From assembly GCA_023442085.1 (NCBI GenBank), contig JAEZMT010000340.1, positions 1 to 64,000 on the forward strand: a DNA stretch of 64,000 nucleotides. Reading direction: 5' to 3'. Shown in pieces: positions 48,659 to 55,658 of the stretch. The number at the start of each line of letters is the position of its first letter. The stretch's first letter is position 1. The stretch is from Pseudomonadota bacterium. GTDB lineage: Bacteria > Pseudomonadota > Alphaproteobacteria > Rhizobiales > Xanthobacteraceae. The position numbers and the translations under genes were made by a program. The notes under the pieces are model-generated. The model searched no databases. It saw only the letters and a program-made list of their open reading frames with translations, and was not told the DNA's origin.

Positions 48659-50176
48659 ATGAACACGCTCGATCGCGTCATCGGCTTCTTCGCCCCCCGC
48701 ACGGCGCTGGATCGCGCCCGTGCCCGCGCCGCGCTCTCCCTCGTGGAGGGCGTGCGCGGCTATGACGGCGCCCGCGTCGGCCGGCGCGGCAATGGCCGCT
48801 CGCCCTCCACCTCGGCCAATGCCGAGATCGGGCCGGCGCAGGTGCGGCTGCGCAACCGGGTGCGCGACCTGGTGCGCAACAACGCCCATGCGGCGCGCAT
48901 CGTGGACGTGCTCGCCGCCCATGTGGTGGGAACGGGCATCGTGCCCGTCTCGCGCACCGGAGACCCCGCGCTCGACAGGCGCGTCAACGACCTGTGGGCG
49001 GCATGGTCCGATCAGTGCGACGCCGACGAGCAGCTGGACTTCTACGGGCTCCAGACGCTGGCGGTGCGCGGCATGGTGGAGGCGGGCGAGGCGCTATGCC
49101 GGTTCCGGCCGCGCCGCCTCGACGACAATCTGCCCGTGCCGTTGCAGCTGCAGCTGCTGGAGGCCGACCATATCGACACCACGCGCCACGCGGTGCTTGC
49201 CTCCGGACGCGATGTGCTGGGGGTGCGCTTCGATGCCCTCGGCAAGCGGCAGGCCTACTGGCTGTTCCGGGACCACCCGGGCGACCTGGTGGCCACGGCG
49301 GCCCTGAGCGTTCCGGTTCCGGCGGGCGAGGTGCTCCACCTCTACCGCAAGCTCCGGGCCGGTCAGGTTCGGGGCGTCACCGCCTTTGCCCCCGTGGTGA
49401 CCATGGCACGGGACATTGCCGACTATCACGAGGCGGCAATTCTGAAAGCGCGCGTGGAGGCGTGCTTCTCCGGCTTTGTCACCTCGGATGACACAGGAAA
49501 CGGCGGCGTTCCGGTGGGGCCGGAGACGAAAGGCAGCAACGGCGAGCGGCTTCAAGAACTGTCGCCCGGCGCCGTGATGTATCTCCGCCCGGGTGAAAAC
49601 GTGACCTTCGCCGAGCCCACGTCCTCCTCCTCCTTCGACCCGTTCATGGTGCATTCGCTGCAGGCGATGGCGGCGGGTGTCGGCGTCACCTACGACCAGG
49701 TGACCGGCGACCTGCGGCAAGCCAACTATTCCAGCCTCCGGGCCGGCAAGATCGAGTTCCGCCGGCTGGTGGAACAGATCCAGTATCAGACCGTCATCCC
49801 CATGCACTGCGCGCCCGCGCGGCGGCGGTTCATCGAGGCGGCCATTCTTGCCGGCAAGCTGCCGCGCCGGGCACAGGGCTATCCCTGCGAATGGATTCCG
49901 CCGGCGAATGAGCCCATCGATCCGCTCAAGGATCTGACGGCGGATATCCTCGCGGTGCGCTCGGGCCGCATGACGGTGCATCAGTTCATTGCCAGTTGGG
50001 GCAACGATCCAGAGACGCAGCTTGCCGAGATCGCCCGCACCAATGGGCTGATCGATGGCCTCGGCCTGGTGCTCGATACCGACCCGCGCAAGACCAGCCG
50101 CGCCGGCCTCACGCAGGCCCGGCCGGAGGGCACCGTGCTTCCGAGCACGGACGTGAGCGGCGACCCCGCCGCCTGA
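48659..50176 (+). CDS. Phage portal protein (lambda family)
   Basis: A 505-residue portal. Family signatures: ARAALSLVEGVRGYDGAR at the N-terminus, RNRVRDLVRNNAHAARIVDV, ALCRFRPRR, LLEADHIDT, RGVTAFAPVVTMARDIADYH and the conserved YDQVTGDLRQANYSSLRAGK. It forms the dodecameric ring through which DNA enters the capsid. The C-terminal 40 residues are Pro/Thr-rich. The protease-capsid gene follows after 25 bp with AGGAG before its start. Confidence 0.94.
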   Translation: MNTLDRVIGFFAPRTALDRARARAALSLVEGVRGYDGARVGRRGNGRSPSTSANAEIGPAQVRLRNRVRDLVRNNAHAARIVDVLAAHVVGTGIVPVSRTGDPALDRRVNDLWAAWSDQCDADEQLDFYGLQTLAVRGMVEAGEALCRFRPRRLDDNLPVPLQLQLLEADHIDTTRHAVLASGRDVLGVRFDALGKRQAYWLFRDHPGDLVATAALSVPVPAGEVLHLYRKLRAGQVRGVTAFAPVVTMARDIADYHEAAILKARVEACFSGFVTSDDTGNGGVPVGPETKGSNGERLQELSPGAVMYLRPGENVTFAEPTSSSSFDPFMVHSLQAMAAGVGVTYDQVTGDLRQANYSSLRAGKIEFRRLVEQIQYQTVIPMHCAPARRRFIEAAILAGKLPRRAQGYPCEWIPPANEPIDPLKDLTADILAVRSGRMTVHQFIASWGNDPETQLAEIARTNGLIDGLGLVLDTDPRKTSRAGLTQARPEGTVLPSTDVSGDPAA

Positions 50177-50201
50177 CCAACACCACCACAGGAGCACTGC
50201 C

Positions 50202-52226
50202 ATGACGCGATCCGCTGCGCAGCCGCGGACGACGCCGGACGGCTTCGAGCCGGGCGCCCTCGTCTCCCGCCGCGCGGCGGACGACATGGTGGCCCGCCTC
50301 GCGCCGGCGAGCTACGACGCCGAGGCCCGCACGGTCGAGGCCATCTTCTCCACCGGCGCGCGCGTGCGGCGCTGGGGCATCATCGAGACGCTCGCCGTCT
50401 CGCCCGAGGCCATCGACCTCTCCCGCGTGGCGCAGGGCGCCGTGCGGGTGCTGGACACCCACGATCAGTTTTCCATCGAGAACATCCTCGGCGTCGTCAC
50501 CGATGCGCGGATCGAGAACGGCCAGCTGGTCGGCACCTTCCGCTTCGCCGACACCGAACGCGCCCGCACCGCCGAGACCATGGTCCGGGGCGGCGACCTC
50601 ACCGGCATCAGCGTCGGCTACCGCGTCACCGCGTGGGCGCTGATCGCGGTGGAAGAAGGCGTCGAGGTGTGGCGTGCCGAGCGGTGGGAACTGCTCGAAG
50701 TCTCTCTCGTCGCGGTACCGGCGGACCCGGCCGCGATGGTGCGTTCCGGGTCCGCACATTCTCAACAGGAGATCGACGACATGCGTCGTAACGTGCCTTC
50801 CGCGCCGGGCAGCGCCCCGGTGGCTCCCGCTGCCCCCGCCGCCGGCACTCCGCCGGCGCCGGCCCCCGACACCCGCGCGGCTCCGGCCCCGGCGCCCGCT
50901 CCCGTGGTTCCTGCCGCCGCTCCCTCCGCGCCTTCCACCGCCGACGCGGATGCGGCGGTGCGCGCCGAGAGCACCCGTGTGCTGGAGATCATGACCATGG
51001 GCCGCACCCATGGCATCGAGGATGCCGCCGTGCGGACGGCCATCGAGAACCGCACCAGCGTGGAAGCGTTCGGCCGCACGGTGCTCGACACCCTCGCCGC
51101 CCGCTCCGAGCAGACGCGCATTTCCGGCCAGAATGCCCGCGTGAACATGGACGAGACGGAAACCCGGCGCCGGGCCATGACCGAGGCCCTGGCCTTCCGT
51201 CTCAGCCCCCGCCGAGCCGACGCGCCCCAGCCCTCCGACGCGGCACGCGCCTATATGGAGCATTCGGTGGTGGAGCTGGCGGCCGACGCCATCGGCCATC
51301 GCGGGCGCATGGGCACCGCCCATGCCCGCGAGGACATCCTGCGCCGCGCGTTCCACACCACCTCGGACTTCCCGATCATCTTCGAGGCGGCGATCAACTC
51401 GGCGCTCGGCGCGCGCTATGCGGCGGCGCAGCCCACCTATCGGCGCATCTCGCGCCAGCGGACCTACATGGACTTCCGCGACCACAATGTGGTGCGGCCG
51501 GGCGACTTCCCGATGCTCAAGCCGATCACCGAGACCGGCGAGATTCCGTTCGGCTCCACCAGCGAGGCTAAGGAGAAGACGCGCGTCCTGCCCTACGGCA
51601 TCGCCATCGGCTTCTCCCGCCAGATGCTGGTCAACGACACGCTCGGCGCCATCGACCAGATCCTGACCGATCACGCCAACCGCGTGGTGATCTTCGAGGA
51701 GAAGACGTTCTACGCCATGCTGCTGTCCGCCTCCGGCGCCGGCCCCACCCTGCTGGAGACCACCCGCGCGGTGTTCAACACCACGGACGGCACCCTGGCG
51801 GCGGCGGCCTCGGCGGTGACCACGGACGCCATCGCCCTTGGGCGGGCGGCGATGCGGGTCAAGAAGGACCAGTCCGGCGAGCCCATCGACGTGGCGCCGG
51901 CCATCATCCTCACCGGCCCGGACAAGGAGACCGAGACGCAGAAGGTGCTCTCCCCGGTGCAGGCGGCGCAGGCCTCCAACGTGCCGATCTTCTCCGGCGT
52001 GCTGTCGCAGATCACCACGGCCCGGATCACCGGCAATGCCTGGTATCTGTTCGCCGACCCGTCCGTGCTGCCGTGCTTCGAGTGGGGCCTGCTCGAAGGC
52101 TACACCGCGCCGCGCCTGCGGCTCGATGAGCCCTTCGGCGTGCAGGGCCTCCGGGTGAGCCTGGAGCACGACTTCGGCTGTGGCGCCATCGACTATCGCG
52201 GCGCCTACCGCAACGCCGGCGCCTGA
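50202..52226 (+). CDS. Prohead protease-major capsid fusion protein
   Basis: A 674-residue fusion. Residues about 25-190 are an S78 prohead protease: VLDTHDQFSIENILG carries the His, and LTGISVGYRVTAW the Ser. A Pro/Ala-rich linker of about 70 residues follows, then an HK97-like capsid: FHTTSDFPIIFEAAINSALG, FRDHNVVRPGDFPMLKPITE, ITDHANRVVIFEEKTFYAML-like segments and ALIHDYRGAY-type C-terminus (CGAIDYRGAYRN). Separate genes are usual; fused forms are known. An internal ATG at 50781, with AGGAG upstream, could yield free capsid protein. Confidence 0.9.
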   Translation: MTRSAAQPRTTPDGFEPGALVSRRAADDMVARLAPASYDAEARTVEAIFSTGARVRRWGIIETLAVSPEAIDLSRVAQGAVRVLDTHDQFSIENILGVVTDARIENGQLVGTFRFADTERARTAETMVRGGDLTGISVGYRVTAWALIAVEEGVEVWRAERWELLEVSLVAVPADPAAMVRSGSAHSQQEIDDMRRNVPSAPGSAPVAPAAPAAGTPPAPAPDTRAAPAPAPAPVVPAAAPSAPSTADADAAVRAESTRVLEIMTMGRTHGIEDAAVRTAIENRTSVEAFGRTVLDTLAARSEQTRISGQNARVNMDETETRRRAMTEALAFRLSPRRADAPQPSDAARAYMEHSVVELAADAIGHRGRMGTAHAREDILRRAFHTTSDFPIIFEAAINSALGARYAAAQPTYRRISRQRTYMDFRDHNVVRPGDFPMLKPITETGEIPFGSTSEAKEKTRVLPYGIAIGFSRQMLVNDTLGAIDQILTDHANRVVIFEEKTFYAMLLSASGAGPTLLETTRAVFNTTDGTLAAAASAVTTDAIALGRAAMRVKKDQSGEPIDVAPAIILTGPDKETETQKVLSPVQAAQASNVPIFSGVLSQITTARITGNAWYLFADPSVLPCFEWGLLEGYTAPRLRLDEPFGVQGLRVSLEHDFGCGAIDYRGAYRNAGA

Positions 52227-52266
52227 TCGGTCGCCCGTTCGGCGGCCCTCCCCTTCCTCCCCCCTG

Positions 52267-52290
52267 GGGCCGCCTTCGGGCGGCCCTTTT
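52267..52290 (+). terminator. UUCG-tetraloop terminator behind the capsid gene
   Basis: GGGCCGCC (52267-52274), loop TTCG, GGCGGCCC (52279-52286), then TTTT. It lies inside the late operon, 40 bp after the capsid stop and 27 bp before the next start; it may attenuate downstream expression. Confidence 0.85.
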
Positions 52291-52316
52291 CTTTTCCAGC
52301 CTGAGGGAGCATCCCC

Positions 52317-52649
52317 ATGAAGAATTTCGTGCAGCACGGCGACACGCTGGACATGACCGCCCCTTCCGGCGGCGTCATCAGCGGCACCGCCTATCTCATC
52401 GGCGCGCTGTTCGGCGTCGCCTGTGTTACCGCCGATGCCGGGGTGAAGTTCGCCTTCCGCATCGCGGGCGTCTACACCCTTCCCAAGGCAACCGGCGAGG
52501 CCTGGACCGAGGGCGCACTCGTCTACTGGGACAACACCAACAAGCGCCTGACCACCACTTCCTCCGGCAATACCAAGGTGGGCGTGGCGGCGAGCGCGGC
52601 GGCCTCCGGCGACACCTCGGGCGTCGCCCGCCTCAACGGCGTGGCCTGA
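52317..52649 (+). CDS. Capsid decoration-type protein (DUF2190-like)
   Basis: A 110-residue beta-rich protein: MKNFVQHGDTLDMTAPSGGV, SGTAYLIGALFGVACVTA, WTEGALVYWDNTNKRLTT, KVGVAASAAASGDTSGVARL. This pattern is typical of DUF2190 proteins encoded immediately after the capsid gene and thought to decorate or stabilise the head. GAGGGAG precedes the ATG. It follows the intrinsic terminator, so its dose may be set relative to capsid. Confidence 0.85.
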   Translation: MKNFVQHGDTLDMTAPSGGVISGTAYLIGALFGVACVTADAGVKFAFRIAGVYTLPKATGEAWTEGALVYWDNTNKRLTTTSSGNTKVGVAASAAASGDTSGVARLNGVA

Positions 52650-52653
52650 CCAG

Positions 52654-52974
52654 ATGGACGCCTATTCGGCCGGGGTGGACCTGTATTTCGCGGACCCCCA
52701 CCTCGGCCGTCCCGCCCGGTATCAGGCGGCGGGCACCTGGCCGGCCGTGCCCGTCACCGTGGTGGAGACGCGCCCCGATGCGGAGGCGAGCTTCGGGGCG
52801 GCCCGCCTCGTGGCGGAGACCGGCACCTTCAACGTGCGCCGCTCCGAGGTGGCGGCGCCGGCCGAGGGTGATCTCATCATCTTCTCCGACCGCACCTATC
52901 GCGTTGCCGCCGCCCCGGTGCTCAACGAGGCGCGCGACACCTGGACCCTGACGGCGGCGCCGCTGTGCGACTGA
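52654..52974 (+). CDS. Head-tail adaptor (gpFII-like)
   Basis: A 106-residue protein with alternating strands (VDLYFADPHLGRPARYQAAG, VTVVETRPDAEASFGAARLV, DLIIFSDRTYRVAAAPVLNE, TWTLTAAPLCD). The DxhhhhGxxYxV pattern near the C-terminus fits small head-tail joining proteins. It lies between the decoration gene and the tail-completion gene as expected, and overlaps the next GTG by 10 bp. Confidence 0.75.
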   Translation: MDAYSAGVDLYFADPHLGRPARYQAAGTWPAVPVTVVETRPDAEASFGAARLVAETGTFNVRRSEVAAPAEGDLIIFSDRTYRVAAAPVLNEARDTWTLTAAPLCD

Positions 52975-53615
52975 CCGCCGCCCTGGTGGGCAACCTCGAA
53001 CAGTACATGGCTGAGGAAGCCGAGGCGGCGGCGCGGGCTGTCACCACGGCCATGCAGCAGGGTTCGGACGGGCTCAAGGCCGAGCTGCGCGGGCAGGTTA
53101 CCAGCGCGGGCCTCGGCGAGCGTCTCGCCAAGACGTGGCGGGGGCAGGTCTACCCCCGCCAGCAGACGAGCATTTCCGCCGCCGCGCTCGTGTGGACCAA
53201 GGCGCCCAAGCTCGTGGACGTGTTCGACAAGGGCGCGCTGATCCGGTCCCGCGACGGCTTCTTCCTCGCCATCCCGACCCCGGCGGCCGGGCCGGTGCGG
53301 GGCTCCGGCTTCACCAAGCGCCTCACGCCTGGCGCCTGGGAACGGCGCACGGGCATGCGCCTGCGCTTCGTCTACCGCAAGGGCGCGCCCTCCCTGCTGG
53401 TGGCGGACAATGCCCGCATCGACAAGAAGGGCCGGGCGCGGGCGAACACCGGCTCTCGCGGCGGTTTGAGCTTCACCCGGCTCGCCGGCCGCACCACCTC
53501 GGTGATCTTCATCCTGCTGCCGCAGGCCCGGCTGCGCCCGCGCCTCAATGTGAAGCGCGCGGCCGATGCGTGGATCGAGCGGGTGCCCGGCCTCATCTTC
53601 AGGAACTGGAAATGA
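52965..53615 (+). CDS. Tail completion/minor tail protein (DUF6441-like)
   Basis: A 216-residue basic protein: YMAEEAEAAARAVTTAMQQG and DGLKAELRGQVTSAGLGERL, then RLAKTWRGQVYP, SRDGFFLAIPTPAAG, FVYRKGAPSLLVADNAR and the ending VPGLIFRNWK. Proteins of this kind sit between head-tail adaptor and tail terminator genes and are probably neck components. GTG start overlapping the previous gene. The family name is from memory. Confidence 0.75.
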   Translation: MRLTAALVGNLEQYMAEEAEAAARAVTTAMQQGSDGLKAELRGQVTSAGLGERLAKTWRGQVYPRQQTSISAAALVWTKAPKLVDVFDKGALIRSRDGFFLAIPTPAAGPVRGSGFTKRLTPGAWERRTGMRLRFVYRKGAPSLLVADNARIDKKGRARANTGSRGGLSFTRLAGRTTSVIFILLPQARLRPRLNVKRAADAWIERVPGLIFRNWK

Positions 53616-54043
53616 CCAGACGCGAACAGGTGCTGACCGCCCTGCACCGGGCGCTGGCCGGCGGCCTGCCCTCCGCAGACGTGCGGCGCAACGCGGTCAT
53701 CCCGTCCCGTGTCGGCGCGGGTGGCCTCGTGATCCTGCGCGACGGCGACACGGGCGAGGGCGAGCCGCTGCTCTCGCCGCCCTCCTGGTATTTCGAGCAC
53801 CGGGCCGAGATCGAGATCTTCGTCTCCGGCGCGGACGAGACGGCGCGCGGCGCGGCGCTGGACCTCATCGTCGCGCAGATCGGCGCGGTGCTGGACGAGG
53901 ACCGGACCCTCGGCGGCGCCTGCGACTATGCGCAGGGCGGCGCGGTCGAGACGCAGGAAGTCCCCGTCGAGAATGGCGCGCCCTTCGGGGCCGCCACCTT
54001 TTCCGTGGTGCTCGCCTATGTGAGCGCCGATCCGCTGGCCTGA
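53612..54043 (+). CDS. Tail terminator-like protein
   Basis: A 143-residue alpha/beta protein: VLTALHRALAGGLPSADVRR, GLVILRDGD, YFEHRAEIEIFVSGADETAR, ALDLIVAQIGAVLDEDRTLG and ATFSVVLAYVSADPLA. The strand-helix-strand order and position (just before the tail tube gene) fit the gpU-type terminator that caps the tail. ATG at 53612 overlaps the preceding stop by 4 bp. Confidence 0.75.
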   Translation: MTRREQVLTALHRALAGGLPSADVRRNAVIPSRVGAGGLVILRDGDTGEGEPLLSPPSWYFEHRAEIEIFVSGADETARGAALDLIVAQIGAVLDEDRTLGGACDYAQGGAVETQEVPVENGAPFGAATFSVVLAYVSADPLA

Positions 54044-54061
54044 CAACGAAAGAGGTTTCCC

Positions 54062-54997
54062 ATGGCACGCGCAGTCGGCGCGCGGTCGCAGTTCGCCGCG
54101 GCCTTTGAAACGACCTACGGCACCGCCCCGGTCAGCGGCTATCTCAAGCTGCCGTTCGTCTCCACCACGCTCTCCTCCGAGCAGGGGCTGATCGAGAGCG
54201 ACCTCCTCGGCCTCGGCCGCGACCCGGCGGACCCGATCCGCGACGTGATCAATGCGGACGGCGACGTGGTGGTGCCGGTGGACCTGCGCAATTTCGGGCA
54301 CTGGCTCAAGCTGCTGCTCGGCGCGCCCACCAGCTCCGGCTCGGCCGGGGCCTATACCCACACCTTCGGCTCCGGCGGCTGGACCCTGCCCAGCCTGTCG
54401 GCCGAGATCGGCACGCCGGAGGTGCCGAGCTTCGCCATGGTCTCCGGCATCCGGGGCAACACGATGGCGATCCAGATGCAGCGGTCGGGGGCGGCGAGCG
54501 CCACCATCGGCTGCATCGCGCAGGGCGAGGCGCTGGCGACCAGCACCGCCGCCGGCACGCCGACCGAGGCGGTGCTCGACCGCTTCAACCAGTTTCAGGC
54601 CGCCATCAAGAAGGACGGCGCGGCGCTGGGCAACGTAACCGGCGCCAGCCTGACCTATTCCAACAACCTCGACCGGGTGGAAACCATCCGGAACGATGGC
54701 AAGATCGACGGCGCGGACCCCGGCATGGCGACCCTGACGGGGAGCCTCGACGTGCGCTTCGCCGACACGACGCTGCTGGACGCAGCCATTGGCGGCACCG
54801 CGATGGAGCTGGAATTCTCCTACACCATCTCCGCCACCAAGAAGCTGGTGCTGACTGCCCACAAGGTGTTCCTGCCCAAGCCCCGGCGCTCCATCTCCGG
54901 GCCGGGCGGCATTCAGGCGGCGTTCGCCTGGCAGGCCGCCAAGGGCGCCTCCCGCATGCTCACCGCCGTGCTCTCCAACGATGTGGCGACCTACTGA
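54062..54997 (+). CDS. Phage tail tube protein
   Basis: A 311-residue major tail protein. Typical features: FAAAFETTYGTAPVSGYLKL and LPFVSTTLSSEQGLIESDLL at the start; DPIRDVINADGDVVVPVDLR and FGHWLKLLLG; SYTISATKKLVLTAHKVFLP near the end. Such proteins polymerise into the tail tube. Gly/Ala/Ser-rich loops between strands agree. The stop overlaps the chaperone ATG by one base (TGATG). Confidence 0.9.
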   Translation: MARAVGARSQFAAAFETTYGTAPVSGYLKLPFVSTTLSSEQGLIESDLLGLGRDPADPIRDVINADGDVVVPVDLRNFGHWLKLLLGAPTSSGSAGAYTHTFGSGGWTLPSLSAEIGTPEVPSFAMVSGIRGNTMAIQMQRSGAASATIGCIAQGEALATSTAAGTPTEAVLDRFNQFQAAIKKDGAALGNVTGASLTYSNNLDRVETIRNDGKIDGADPGMATLTGSLDVRFADTTLLDAAIGGTAMELEFSYTISATKKLVLTAHKVFLPKPRRSISGPGGIQAAFAWQAAKGASRMLTAVLSNDVATY

Positions 54998-55428
54998 TGA
55001 TCCGCCTCGATCTGGCGCGCGGAAAGCGCGATATCGACCTCGGCCACGGTGTCACAGTGACCGTCCTGCCCCTCACCTCCGCCATGATGATGATGGCGAA
55101 GGACCGGCTTGCCGCGCGCAGGCGGGCGGACGGCGAGGAGATTCGCCCCGCCGATCTGGTGAAGGAGCTGGGGCTCCTCGCCATCGTCGGCTGGGAGGGG
55201 GTGGCGGGCGATGACGGCGAACCCGCACCCGTGACGGAGGTGTCCGTCTCGGCCCTGCTCGATCTCTACCCGATCTTCACCGCCTTCAACGACCTGTTCG
55301 TCGGCCCGGCACTGACGCTGGAAGCGGAAAAAAACGCATCCGCGCTCTCGCTGAATGGCACTTCGGCGGGGGCGAAGACTATTGCGGCGCCTGCCCGGAG
55401 CCGTGCCAAGAGTGCCCGTATTCAGTGA
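54997..55428 (+). CDS. Tail assembly chaperone, upstream frame (gpG-like)
   Basis: A 143-residue protein: IDLGHGVTVTVLPLTSAMMM, VKELGLLAIVGWEGV, LLDLYPIFTAFNDLFVGPAL. Its place between tail tube and tape measure is that of the G/GT chaperones that keep the tape measure soluble. Near its 3' end the zero-frame codons GAA AAA AAC contain the slippery heptamer A AAA AAC (55329-55335). The -1 frame beyond it is open and continues into the next frame. Confidence 0.85.
   Translation: MIRLDLARGKRDIDLGHGVTVTVLPLTSAMMMMAKDRLAARRRADGEEIRPADLVKELGLLAIVGWEGVAGDDGEPAPVTEVSVSALLDLYPIFTAFNDLFVGPALTLEAEKNASALSLNGTSAGAKTIAAPARSRAKSARIQ
55329..55335 (+). other. Programmed -1 ribosomal frameshift site (A AAA AAC)
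   Basis: Canonical X XXY YYZ heptamer positioned in register with the chaperone frame. A -1 slip reads CGC ATC CGC onward without stop to 55658, giving a 220-residue product (113 + 107 residues) whose new segment is Cys-rich (YCGACPEPCQECPYS). Confidence 0.85.
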
Positions 55429-55658
55429 ACCGGCCCGCCACCCTTGAGGGGTGGCAGGCATGGCAGGTGCTGCGCGCCGCAGGCGGGCAGCTGCGCACCA
55501 TCGGCCCCGTGGTGATCGGTCTCGACTTCGGGGCCGTGCTCGCCCTCGGCGCGGGCCTTGGCGCCTGCCCCACCACCCTCGCCGCCGTGCTGGCGGAGGC
55601 CGAGGGCACCATTGTCGCACAGATCAACGAGCGCCTGAGAGGCATCGAACATGGCTGA
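55425..55658 (+). CDS. Tail assembly chaperone, downstream frame (gpT-like part)
   Basis: Conventionally a 77-residue gene from GTG at 55425 (TLEGWQAWQVLRAAGGQLRT, VVIGLDFGAVLALGAG). However, the same frame is open leftwards to the slippery site at 55329-55335, and the extra 30 codons look coding (ALAEWHFGGGEDYCGACPEP). It is therefore most likely translated as the C-terminal part of a frameshift fusion with 54997-55428, as in lambda G-GT. It overlaps the tape measure start by 8 bp. Confidence 0.8.
   Translation: MNRPATLEGWQAWQVLRAAGGQLRTIGPVVIGLDFGAVLALGAGLGACPTTLAAVLAEAEGTIVAQINERLRGIEHG

Noticed and set aside
46369..48702. 777-codon minus-strand frame
   Set aside because: Antisense to the terminase large subunit, repetitive His/Arg/Val-rich composition, no recognised motif.
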